Assembly: GCA_023700925.1 (NCBI GenBank) | Contig: JAMPXZ010000006.1 | Location: 1-36,717, forward strand | From: Oligoflexia bacterium | GTDB lineage: Bacteria; Bdellovibrionota; UBA1018 | Direction: 5' to 3' | DNA length: 36,717 nt | In this document: piece by piece, positions 28,771 to 36,396 of the stretch | How positions within the stretch are numbered: the stretch's first letter is position 1 | Layout: every line of letters starts with the position of its first letter | The notes under the pieces: generated by a model | What the model was told of the DNA's origin: nothing | Databases searched by the model: none | The model's input: the letters and a program-made list of their open reading frames with translations, nothing else | Made by a program: the position numbers and the translations under genes

Positions 28771-31023
28771 ATGAATTTCACCCAATGGAAGAGCTGGAAC
28801 ACCGGTCGCTGGAACACGGAAGTGAATGTCCGCGACTTCATTCAACAGAACCTCCTGCCTTACGATGGCGACGGGAGCTTCCTGGCCGGACCGACGGATC
28901 GCACGCGGCGCCTCTGGGCCAAGGTCACCGCGCTGACCGAAGAAGAGCGCCAGCGCGGCGGGGTCCTGGCCGCGGACACCGAGACGATCTCTTCCATCGT
29001 CTCCCACGGACCCGGTTATATCGATCGCGAGCTCGAAACCATCGTCGGGCTCCAAACCGACCAGCCGCTCAAGCGCGCCATCGTCGCGTATGGCGGAATC
29101 CGCCTGGTGAGCCAGGCCCTGAGCGCCTACGGCTACCGCCTGGACCCGAAGACCGAGGAGGTCTTTCAGAAATATCGCAAGACGCATAATGATGGCGTCT
29201 TCGGAGCCTACACTCCGGAGATGCTCGCGGCACGCAAGTCGGGCGTGATCACCGGCTTGCCGGACGCCTACGGGCGCGGCCGGATCATCGGCGATTATCG
29301 CCGAGTCGCGCTCTATGGCGTGGATCGCCTGATCGAGAAGAAGCGCCAGGACCTCGACCAGCTCGATCTGCCCGTACTCGACGACGATGCGATCCTGGCC
29401 CGCGAGGAGATCAGCGAGCAGATCCTCGCGCTCCAGGAGCTGAAGGAGATGGCCGCCGGCTACGGATACGACCTGAGCCTTCCCGCCAGGAACGGCCTTG
29501 AGGCCGTTCAATGGACCTACTTCGGTTACCTCGCCGCCGTGAAAGAGCAGAACGGCGCGGCAATGTCCCTCGGACGGGTAGCCACTTTCCTCGACATCTA
29601 CTTCGAACGGGACCTCAAGGAAGGCACCCTGACCGAAAGCGCCGTCCAGGAGATCATCGATCACTTCGTGATGAAGCTCCGGATGGTGCGATTCCTGCGG
29701 ACCCCGGACTACAACGACCTGTTCTCCGGCGACCCGACCTGGGTGACGGAGGCCCTGGGCGGCGTCGGCGAAGACGGGCGGCACCGGATATCGAAGACAA
29801 GCTACCGCTTTCTTCAGACGCTCTACAATCTGGGAGCGGCGCCGGAGCCGAATCTCACGGTCCTGTGGTCGGAGCGCCTGCCGGAGCCATTCAAACGCTT
29901 CTGCGCCCAGGTTTCGCGCGACACCAGCTCGATCCAGTATGAGAACGACGATCTGATGCGCCACTCCTTCGGCGACGACTACTCGATCGCGTGCTGCGTC
30001 TCAGCCATGAAGACCGGACGTCAGATGCAGTTTTTCGGCGCACGGGCCAACCTCGCCAAGGCGCTCCTCTATGCCATCAACGGTGGCAAGGACGAGCTGA
30101 GCGGCGAGCAGGTGGGGCCGGCGCTGGCTCCGGTCAGCGGCGACCTGCTGGAGTACGAGGACGTGCTCAACCGCTTCGACAACGTCATGGACTGGCTCGC
30201 GGCGCTCTACGTGAAAACGCTGAACGTCATTCACTTCATGCATGACCGCTACAGCTACGAGCGGATGGAGATGGCGCTTCACGACTCCGAGGTGGAACGC
30301 TTCCTGGCCTGCGGGATCGCGGGGCTTTCGATCGTCGCGGACTCGCTTTCGGCGATCCGCTATGCCAGGGTCCGGCCGGTTCGCGATGCTTCGGGTCTGG
30401 CCGTGGCCTACGAGCTCACGGGCGACTACCCGAAGTTCGGCAACAACGACGATCGGGCCGACCAGCTCGCGGTGGATATCGTCAAACGGTTCATGCGCAA
30501 GCTCAAGCGCCAGCGCACCTACCGCGACGCGATCCCGACGCTCTCGGTGCTCACGATCACCTCGAACGTGGTCTACGGCAAAAAGACGGGAGACACGCCG
30601 GACGGGCGCAAGAAGGGCGAGCCCTTCGCCCCGGGCGCCAACCCGATGCACGGACGCGACACCCACGGCGCGGTGGCGTCGATGGCCTCGGTGGCCAAGA
30701 TCCCTTACGCCTATGCGAAGGACGGGATCTCGTACACCTTCTCCATCGTGCCCAAGGCCCTCGGCAAGACTCCCGACGATCAGATCCACAACCTCGTCGG
30801 CCTGCTCGACGGCTATTTCCACGAAGGTGGCCATCACATCAACGTCAACGTACTGGATCGCGAAACGCTCCTGCATGCCATGGAGCACCCGGAAGAACAT
30901 CCGCAGCTCACCATCCGGGTCTCCGGCTACGCGGTGAACTTCATCAAGCTGACGCGGGAGCAGCAGCTGGATGTCATTCAGCGCACTTTCCACGGGGACG
31001 CACTTCATGGGAACACGGCCTGA
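28771..31023 (+). CDS. pflB: Pyruvate formate-lyase
   Basis: 750 residues. It cleaves pyruvate with CoA to acetyl-CoA and formate in anaerobic metabolism. The adjacent active-site cysteines Cys408-Cys409 ([11 protein letters not shown]) and the glycyl-radical loop [12 protein letters not shown] with Gly719, about 31 residues from the C-terminus, are diagnostic of true pyruvate formate-lyase rather than a diol dehydratase, choline lyase or arylsuccinate synthase. The C-terminal [13 protein letters not shown] is also typical. The length matches the family (about 760). The last 17 bases overlap pflA, ensuring supply of the activase. No formate transporter (focA) is adjacent. Confidence 0.97.
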   Translation: MNFTQWKSWNTGRWNTEVNVRDFIQQNLLPYDGDGSFLAGPTDRTRRLWAKVTALTEEERQRGGVLAADTETISSIVSHGPGYIDRELETIVGLQTDQPLKRAIVAYGGIRLVSQALSAYGYRLDPKTEEVFQKYRKTHNDGVFGAYTPEMLAARKSGVITGLPDAYGRGRIIGDYRRVALYGVDRLIEKKRQDLDQLDLPVLDDDAILAREEISEQILALQELKEMAAGYGYDLSLPARNGLEAVQWTYFGYLAAVKEQNGAAMSLGRVATFLDIYFERDLKEGTLTESAVQEIIDHFVMKLRMVRFLRTPDYNDLFSGDPTWVTEALGGVGEDGRHRISKTSYRFLQTLYNLGAAPEPNLTVLWSERLPEPFKRFCAQVSRDTSSIQYENDDLMRHSFGDDYSIACCVSAMKTGRQMQFFGARANLAKALLYAINGGKDELSGEQVGPALAPVSGDLLEYEDVLNRFDNVMDWLAALYVKTLNVIHFMHDRYSYERMEMALHDSEVERFLACGIAGLSIVADSLSAIRYARVRPVRDASGLAVAYELTGDYPKFGNNDDRADQLAVDIVKRFMRKLKRQRTYRDAIPTLSVLTITSNVVYGKKTGDTPDGRKKGEPFAPGANPMHGRDTHGAVASMASVAKIPYAYAKDGISYTFSIVPKALGKTPDDQIHNLVGLLDGYFHEGGHHINVNVLDRETLLHAMEHPEEHPQLTIRVSGYAVNFIKLTREQQLDVIQRTFHGDALHGNTA

Positions 31024-31759
31024 GGAGAGGGCGGCCAAGGGGCGCCTCCACTCGATAGAGACCTGCGGCACGGTCGACGGACCCGGAGTACGCTTCGTGG
31101 TCTTCCTTCAAGGGTGCGCCCTCCGCTGCCTCTACTGCCACAATCCCGACAGCCGCGATCCGCGCGGCGGGCGCCCCGTCACGCCCGAGGAGCTGCTCGC
31201 GCAGGCGAACAAATACCGCTCTTTCATGGCGAAATCGGGCGGAGGCGTGACGGTGACCGGCGGAGAGCCCCTGCTGCAGCCCGAGTTCGTCGCCCGCTTC
31301 CTGAACCTGTGCAAGGCGGAAGGCCTGCACACCGCCCTGGATACTTCGGGGTTCTGCGAGCTGGAACGCGCGAAGCCGGCGCTCGAGGCGGCCGACCTCG
31401 TGCTTCTGGATATCAAGTCGATGGATGCCGAGACTCATCGGCGGGTCACGGGCGTTCCCCGCGACTCGACGCTCGCGATCGCGCGCTACCTGCATGAGAT
31501 CGGTAAGCGCACCTGGATCCGCTTCGTGCTCGTTCCCGGCCTGACCGACGCGCCGGCCAACGTCACCGCGCTCGCCGAATTCGTCTCAGGCTTCAACAAC
31601 ATCGAAAAGGTCCAGCTCCTCCCCTTTCACAAGATGGGCGAAAAGAAGTGGGAAAAGCTCGGACTGCGCTACGAGCTGGGCTCGACCCGACCCCCTTCTC
31701 CCATCGAGCTCGAGAGAGCGGCGGCCGCGTTTCGGAGCCGCGGCGTCATCGTCGAGTAA
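31007..31759 (+). CDS. pflA: Pyruvate formate-lyase-activating enzyme
   Basis: 250 residues from ATG 31007, inside the end of pflB. A radical-SAM protein with the motif C37-ALR-C41-LY-C44 ligating the [4Fe-4S] cluster, [19 protein letters not shown] before it, and the SAM-binding [13 protein letters not shown] after it. It abstracts hydrogen from Gly719 of Pfl[19 protein letters not shown] near the C-terminus is typical of PflA. There is no extra ferredoxin-like cluster insert as found in glycyl-radical activases of other substrates, which supports the pyruvate formate-lyase assignment. Confidence 0.96.
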   Translation: MGTRPEERAAKGRLHSIETCGTVDGPGVRFVVFLQGCALRCLYCHNPDSRDPRGGRPVTPEELLAQANKYRSFMAKSGGGVTVTGGEPLLQPEFVARFLNLCKAEGLHTALDTSGFCELERAKPALEAADLVLLDIKSMDAETHRRVTGVPRDSTLAIARYLHEIGKRTWIRFVLVPGLTDAPANVTALAEFVSGFNNIEKVQLLPFHKMGEKKWEKLGLRYELGSTRPPSPIELERAAAAFRSRGVIVE

Positions 31760-31774
31760 GCGACGGCGGGCACC

Positions 31775-32011
31775 TCAGCCTTTCGTCCGCTGGCGGCGAG
31801 GTTTCTCTTTTTCCATCGACGCGTAATGCCCCTCCCCACGGACGTTATGATCCGTCATGCGGGCGACCGTGAGGGGGTCAACGGATTTTTCGTCGACATT
31901 CAACGGGCGCTCCCAGGTACCTTTCCACGCATGGCCTCCGGTGGGCGGCTTGCCGCTGATTAGGCCGGCTTTCACGCGGGCTACTTTTTTCTTGAACCAG
32001 TTTCTGAGCAT
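31775..32011 (-). CDS. Small basic hypothetical protein
   Basis: 78 residues from ATG 32011 with AAGGAG 8 bases upstream, so the start is well supported. The N-terminus is Lys/Arg-rich (MLRNWFKKKVARVKAGLISG), the middle reads AWKGTWERPLNVDEKSVDPL, and the tail is again very basic (EKEKPRRQRTKG). It could bind nucleic acid or be a ribosome- or phosphate-contacting protein, but no family is recognised. It converges on pflA with 15 bases between stops. Confidence 0.6.
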   Translation of the reverse strand: MLRNWFKKKVARVKAGLISGKPPTGGHAWKGTWERPLNVDEKSVDPLTVARMTDHNVRGEGHYASMEKEKPRRQRTKG

Positions 32012-32089
32012 TTGAATCGCTCCTTGCGTTCGTTCACCTGCCTACTTCCGTGCATTTTTCGGGGAAGCAAGGCGAACAGCGAGGAGCGC

Positions 32090-32542
32090 TCAGCTCGGGA
32101 AGAGCGTGCGTTCGGCTTCTTCCGGAGACAGGCGCCCATCGGCAACCGCCTGGAGAAGCGTCAGCCTCGCCTGCCGAATATCCCTATCGGCGGCCGGGGT
32201 CGCGGCGATGCCCGCCGCCTCGGGTGGCGTAGCAGTCTCAGTGGAAGCGACGGGCGAAGCGGACGTCGCGATCGACGCCTCCGCCGCCGCCTGCTTGGCC
32301 AGAATCGCCATGAGCCGCTCGCGAAAGCCGGGAGGGAGGCTTTTTTCGAAATCCTCCAGCTCGCGCCGCACGTCAAAGCCCGCCATCATGTTGTGCATCA
32401 GTGCCTGCATCTGGTTGAGCTTCTCGGGCGGAAGCTCGCGGATGAGCTGGGAGAGTTCCAGCAGGAGCTTCGGGTCCATCTTGCTGGGGTCGAACGAGGG
32501 AAGACCAAACGGGGAATTTGCGTTCATATCGGCGGCGATCAT
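32090..32542 (-). CDS. Hypothetical helical protein with Ala/Thr-rich linker
   Basis: About 150 residues from ATG 32542; an ATG at 32527 is an alternative, and neither has a ribosome site. The first half is helical and Leu/Met-rich (DPKLLLELSQLIRELPPEKL, MQALMHNMMAGFDVRRELED, PPGFRERLMAILAKQAAAEA). An Ala/Thr/Pro linker (SPVASTETATPPEAAG) leads to a short C-terminal helical piece (RQARLTLLQAVADGRLSPEE) resembling the bacterial SHOCT or 'SPEEAE' tail often seen in short proteins. No signal peptide. The function is unknown. It is divergent from the HAD gene with about 80 bases between starts. Confidence 0.6.
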   Translation of the reverse strand: MIAADMNANSPFGLPSFDPSKMDPKLLLELSQLIRELPPEKLNQMQALMHNMMAGFDVRRELEDFEKSLPPGFRERLMAILAKQAAAEASIATSASPVASTETATPPEAAGIAATPAADRDIRQARLTLLQAVADGRLSPEEAERTLFPS

Positions 32543-32622
32543 GAACCGGCGAAGGGGTCTGAGGCAAGAATGAAATAGCCGGACGCTCGCGGACGGCCGC
32601 TCAATTGCAGGTGTTCGCTTCC

Positions 32623-33285
32623 ATGCGCACCCTCGCTCTGGCAACCGACTACGACGGGACGCTCGCCGGCCCGGGAGGCCGCGTCACCGAGACGACGCTC
32701 CAGGCGCTCCGCCGCTTCAAAGAATCCGGCAAAAAGCTGATTCTGGTGACGGGACGGGAAATCGGGGAGCTGCTCGAGGTCTTTCCGGCCGTGAAGGTGT
32801 TCGACCGCGTCGTGGCCGAAAACGGCGCCCTGATCCACGAACCTGCCTCCGGCCGGGAAAGGCTCATCGCGCCGCCCGCCGACCCCCATCTCGTGCGGAG
32901 GCTCCGAGCCGAGGGGATCGAGCCGCTTTCGCAGGGGCACTGTGTGATCGCAACGCGCGAGCCGAACGAGGTGGCGGTCCTGAAGGCCATTCATGAGCTG
33001 GGGCTGGAGCTCCAGGTGATTTTCAACAAAGGCGCGGTAATGGTGCTTCCCTCGGGAATCAACAAGGCCACGGGCCTGATCGCGGCGCTCGACGAGCTCG
33101 GGATCGATCCCGGCGACGTCGCCGCCGTGGGTGACGGCGAGAACGACAACGCCCTGCTCGAAACCTGCGGTTACGCGGTCGCGGTGAGCACAGCCCTGCC
33201 CTCCCTCAGGGAAAAAGCCGATCTGGTGACCCGGGGCGGAGAGGGCGCCGGAGTCGTGGAGCTGATCGAGGCTCTCCTGTCCTAA
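32623..33285 (+). CDS. HAD-superfamily phosphatase (type IIB, Cof-like)
   Basis: 220 residues from ATG 32623; a TTG at 32605 is an alternative. Motif I ATDYDGTLAG (nucleophile Asp, then Asp+2), motif II ILVTGRE (Thr), motif III Lys in INKATGLIAAL and motif IV VAAVGDGENDNALLE (GDGxND) are all present in order with a C2 cap between motifs II and III, as in Cof/sugar-phosphatase or phosphoglycolate phosphatase relatives. It hydrolyses a small phosphorylated metabolite, not identifiable here. The protein is shorter than Cof itself, with a reduced cap. No signal peptide. Confidence 0.88.
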   Translation: MRTLALATDYDGTLAGPGGRVTETTLQALRRFKESGKKLILVTGREIGELLEVFPAVKVFDRVVAENGALIHEPASGRERLIAPPADPHLVRRLRAEGIEPLSQGHCVIATREPNEVAVLKAIHELGLELQVIFNKGAVMVLPSGINKATGLIAALDELGIDPGDVAAVGDGENDNALLETCGYAVAVSTALPSLREKADLVTRGGEGAGVVELIEALLS

Positions 33286-33332
33286 CCGATCATCCTGTGC
33301 TAGGGTGCGGCACTGCGAATCGAGAACGCAGG

Positions 33333-35864
33333 ATGACCTCGCCCGTCCCCCAAAAATCGCCGCAAAGTCCGCTGACGCGAATCAAAAACTGGCTCGTGAT
33401 GCCGGGCACCCGTTTCTCCGATTTCATCCTGCCTTTCAGCATCCTCATCCTTACCCTGACGATCTCGCTGGCCGCCCTCCGGATCTTCCGTGACCAGGAG
33501 CTGAGCTCCTCGCTGATCGATATCGCGGGACGCCAGCGCATGCTGCTGCAACGGCACTCGCGCGAGATCGAGTTCGGGATCCCCGGCGAGGAGCGCGCCT
33601 GGGGGACGCTGCAGGAGCTTTCGGAGGCCGCCAGCACTCTGCGGCACGGGGGCCAGCTCAAGTTCAGTGACGATCCGCCCTTGGTCATCCGGGTCACCCC
33701 CGCCTCGGACCCGCAGATCCAGGCGAAGCTCGAGGAGCAGATCCGGATCCTCGCTGACCTCGAGCGCCTGTCAGGCAAGCCTTTCGGCAGCCAAGGCTTC
33801 GTGCTGATGGAAAGAGCGATCCAAAACGCGAATGAGACCACCCATCTCTTCGTCGAGGCTTCGCAGGAACGCAGCCGCAAGCTGCTCCTCGCCGTGATGG
33901 GCCTCACCCTCGCGCTCGGGAGCCTCGGCATGTGGCTCAACCGCCTGATCGTCGAGCGCGGCATCCGGATGCAGCAGCTCCTGGCCGCGAAGGAAACCGC
34001 GGTACGGGCGTCCGAGGCGAAAACCCAGTTCCTCGCGAACCTGAGTCACGAGATCCGCACCCCGCTCAATGCGATCATCGGGATGACGGATATCCTGCAC
34101 GAGACGAAGCTCAGCCGCGAGCAGACGCGCTTCGTCGATACGCTCCGCCGGGCCGGCGAAACCCTCCTCGCGCTGATCAACGACATCCTGGATCTTTCGA
34201 AGATCGAGTCGGGCCGCGCGGAGCTTCAAGCGGAGGAAGTCGAGCTCTCGGAGCTGATCGATCGGATCGGCGAAATCATGGCATTGAGGGCGCATCAGAA
34301 AGGCCTGGAGCTCACCTGCTACATCGCCCCCGACGTGCCCTCGCACGTTCTCACGGATTCCAACGGGCTTCGTCAGGTCCTGGTCAATCTTCTCGGCAAC
34401 GCCGTGAAGTTCACCGCGAGCGGTGAGATTTCGCTTCGGGTCGAGCGCGCCGGTGAGGACTCAGAGCCCACTCTCGTACGCTTCTCCGTTTCGGACACCG
34501 GGATCGGAATAGCGGAAAACCGGTTCGAAGCCATCTTCGAAAGCTTCTCGCAGGCGGACCCCTCCATCGCGATGAACTACGGAGGCACCGGTCTTGGACT
34601 GGCCATCAGCAAACGCATCGTCGAAGCCATGGACGGGAAGCTCACGGTTCAGAGCCGGCTGGGCGTGGGAAGCGTTTTTGAGTTCACCATCCCCCTTCAA
34701 CCCAATCCCAAAGCGCAAATTCCCGCGCTCCCCGAGGTCCCGACCGGGACCCGGCGCATCCTGGTGGTCGATGACAACGACACCAACCGCTTCATCGTCC
34801 GGCGCTATCTCGATGGCTCCGCCGCCACCGTCGTGGAAGCCCGGGACGGGAACGAAGCGCTGAAACTCCTGCGCGAAGCGAGCTCGCAGGCGCGGCCTTT
34901 TGACCTGATCCTCCTCGATTACCGCATGCCCGAGGTAAACGGCCTGGACGTGGCCGAGGCCATCCAGGCGGAACGGCTCGCTCGCGGCGCGATCGTGATG
35001 CTGCTGACCTCCGATGGCCGGCGCGTCGATCTTCCGAGGCTGTCCGAGCTCGGAATCTCCGAGTACCTCGTCAAACCCGTGCGCAAAACCGAGCTCCTGC
35101 GAGCATTGAGCGCCGCCTCCTCCGTCGCGGGAGCGGGCCCGCGTGGCACCGCTCATCCTCCCGCCGAAGGAGCCACGGCCCCCTCGCTTTCGGGCCGCAA
35201 GGTCCTGCTGGTCGACGATGTCGAGGACAACCGCTTCGTACTCGCCTCGTATCTGGCAAGCACGGGCGCCCTGACTGACGAAGCGCGAAGCGGTGAAGAG
35301 GCGATCACCAAGGCGCGGCAGACCCCCTTTGACCTGATCCTCATGGACATGCGAATGAATCCCATCGACGGTTACGCCGCGACTGAGGCTATCCGACGGG
35401 CCGAACTCGCGAAGGGGAGCGGACGTGCCACCATCATCGCGGTCACCGCGCACGCGCTCAAGGAAGACATCGAGCGCGCGCTCGCCGCCGGCTGCGATGC
35501 GCACCTGTTGAAGCCCGTCAGCCGGGCGAAGCTTTTCGAAACCCTTTCACGGCTGCTTCGTGTTCCCGAGTCCCCGATCCAGCTCGAGGTCGAGGATTTT
35601 GTTCGTCCCCGGCTCGCGGCTTACGTGAAGAACCGCATCTCGGACCTCGCCGTCCTCCGGGACGCCCTGACTGCAAAAGACTTCGCCCGGCTGATGACGA
35701 TCGGACACAACACGGCGGGAACGGCGGGAATCTACGGGATGACGGAGCTGACCGACCTCGCCGCCCAGCTGGAGCAAAGCGCCAAACGCGGCGACATCAC
35801 CGCCGTGGCCGCCCTCATCGAGCGGATGGAAGGTTACCTCACGCGCGTGACGGCGCTCGTTTAG
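33333..35864 (+). CDS. Hybrid histidine kinase with PilJ-like sensor, two receivers and an Hpt domain
   Basis: 843 residues from ATG 33333 (a GTG at 33297 is in frame). TM1 (LPFSILILTLTISLAAL) and TM2 (KLLLAVMGLTLALGSLGMWL) bracket a periplasmic region beginning SLIDIAGRQRMLLQRHSREI, typical of PilJ/NarX-type ligand domains. The HisKA box has phospho-His239 (NLSHEIRTPLNAI), and the HATPase follows with N box (LGNAVKFTASG), G1 (DTGIGI) and G2 (YGGTGLGLAISK). Receiver 1 has Asp529 (LILLDYRMPE), receiver 2 has Asp672 (LILMDMRM), and the C-terminal Hpt has His792 (GHNTAGTAGIYG). A complete internal phosphorelay; no cognate regulator is adjacent. The ligand is unknown. Confidence 0.92.
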   Translation: MTSPVPQKSPQSPLTRIKNWLVMPGTRFSDFILPFSILILTLTISLAALRIFRDQELSSSLIDIAGRQRMLLQRHSREIEFGIPGEERAWGTLQELSEAASTLRHGGQLKFSDDPPLVIRVTPASDPQIQAKLEEQIRILADLERLSGKPFGSQGFVLMERAIQNANETTHLFVEASQERSRKLLLAVMGLTLALGSLGMWLNRLIVERGIRMQQLLAAKETAVRASEAKTQFLANLSHEIRTPLNAIIGMTDILHETKLSREQTRFVDTLRRAGETLLALINDILDLSKIESGRAELQAEEVELSELIDRIGEIMALRAHQKGLELTCYIAPDVPSHVLTDSNGLRQVLVNLLGNAVKFTASGEISLRVERAGEDSEPTLVRFSVSDTGIGIAENRFEAIFESFSQADPSIAMNYGGTGLGLAISKRIVEAMDGKLTVQSRLGVGSVFEFTIPLQPNPKAQIPALPEVPTGTRRILVVDDNDTNRFIVRRYLDGSAATVVEARDGNEALKLLREASSQARPFDLILLDYRMPEVNGLDVAEAIQAERLARGAIVMLLTSDGRRVDLPRLSELGISEYLVKPVRKTELLRALSAASSVAGAGPRGTAHPPAEGATAPSLSGRKVLLVDDVEDNRFVLASYLASTGALTDEARSGEEAITKARQTPFDLILMDMRMNPIDGYAATEAIRRAELAKGSGRATIIAVTAHALKEDIERALAAGCDAHLLKPVSRAKLFETLSRLLRVPESPIQLEVEDFVRPRLAAYVKNRISDLAVLRDALTAKDFARLMTIGHNTAGTAGIYGMTELTDLAAQLEQSAKRGDITAVAALIERMEGYLTRVTALV

Positions 35865-35897
35865 CGCGGGTTGTTTAGCCTAGGGCTTGACCGGCAA

Positions 35898-35943
35898 TCC
35901 GTGTGAGTTTGGGTTTCCGTTTCAGTTTCCGTACGGTTCAAGA
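35898..35943 (+). repeat. Left inverted-repeat arm
   Basis: A 46-base arm running from TCCGTGTGAGTTTG through TTTCCGTTTCAGTTTCC to GTACGGTTCAAGA. It contains GTTTCCGTTTCAGTTTCCG, an imperfect 6-base periodicity (TTTCCG / TTTCAG / TTTCCG). Read on the minus strand it encodes a Thr-Glu repeat (NRTETETET) as the tail of the S23 frame, so the arm is partly coding. Confidence 0.75.
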
Positions 35944-36267
35944 CGCCCGTAACTGGCCGGTTTTCCTGGGCGCGACACAGCGTGAACAGGATTGCGCCAA
36001 GGCGGTCCAATTTTGTAAGCAATTCGAGATTCTCGATTTTTTCAAGCTCGATGATCGCCTCGCATTCGCGGAGGCTTCCAAAAGAGCAATACCGTAAAAT
36101 CGCCGCTGTTCTTGAGGCCTTCTTTTTCCGGCCCCTTCGCCGTATTCAAGGCTACGCTGGAACTGGCGCGCAAAGAGCTGATCCTGAAGGAAACGTGAAA
36201 TCCTCAGGGTTTTGCAGGCCCAATGAAATTCCTTTGCCAACTGGAACGCCTTAAAATCACGAAGCAT
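35943..36267 (-). pseudogene. Four-helix-bundle (S23/IVP) protein gene, broken by indels
   Basis: From ATG 36267 the frame reads RDFKAFQLAKEFHWACKTLR ... RFLQDQL and GEGAGKRRPQEQRRFYGIAL, the hallmark of the four-helix-bundle proteins first described in 23S rRNA intervening sequences. Between them the in-frame sequence is odd, while the next frame gives LRASSSVALNTA, the expected helix-2 consensus, so compensating indels lie near 36172-36174 and 36139-36143. A third indel near 36078-36086 moves the remainder to a frame reading GSLRECEAIIELEKIENLEL and LDRLGAILFTLCRAQENRPV. The function of such proteins is unknown; nucleic-acid binding has been proposed. Decay or sequencing error are both possible. 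Confidence 0.75.
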
Positions 36268-36341
36268 GAGTGCGATCGAGGTTTCGGGTTCCTACAGAAA
36301 GCGGATTCAATCCGAGCGCCGCGCAGCGAGCCGAATGGGCA

Positions 36342-36388
36342 TCTTGAACCGTACGGAAACTGAAACGGAAACCTCAAACTCACACGGA
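36342..36388 (-). repeat. Right inverted-repeat arm
   Basis: A 47-base arm; its reverse complement matches the left arm at every position apart from one extra A (GTTTGAGG rather than GTTTGGG). The arm lies upstream of the S23 gene start (36267) by 74 bases, so it would be in the 5' untranslated part of that gene's transcript. Confidence 0.75.
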
Positions 36389-36396
36389 CCCGCAGT

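Larger units (their letters stand above)
35898..36388. mobile_element. 491-bp element bounded by 46/47-bp inverted repeats, carrying a decayed S23 gene
   Basis: The two ends are near-identical inverted repeats that differ by one inserted base (GTTTGGG against GTTTGAGG). Between them lies a minus-strand gene of the four-helix-bundle S23/IVP family interrupted by several indels. The left arm begins 34 bases after the kinase stop; the right arm ends 9 bases before the HhH gene end. I see no obvious target-site duplication at the borders. As RNA the element would fold into a long stem closed by a roughly 400-base loop, the layout of intervening sequences of 23S rRNA, here away from any rRNA gene. 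It might be a MITE-like or IVS-like mobile unit. Confidence 0.65.

Noticed and set aside
28582-29964. A 460-codon minus-strand open frame
   Set aside because: It is antisense to the start of pflB, whose motifs are unmistakable.
28771-31023. Possibility that the glycyl-radical enzyme is a diol dehydratase or choline trimethylamine-lyase
   Set aside because: The adjacent Cys-Cys pair, RVSGYAV loop, length and activase without extra cluster domain indicate pyruvate formate-lyase.
35898-36388. Inverted repeats as an ordinary transcription terminator
   Set aside because: The arms are about 46 bases and nearly 400 bases apart around a gene, far larger than an intrinsic terminator hairpin.
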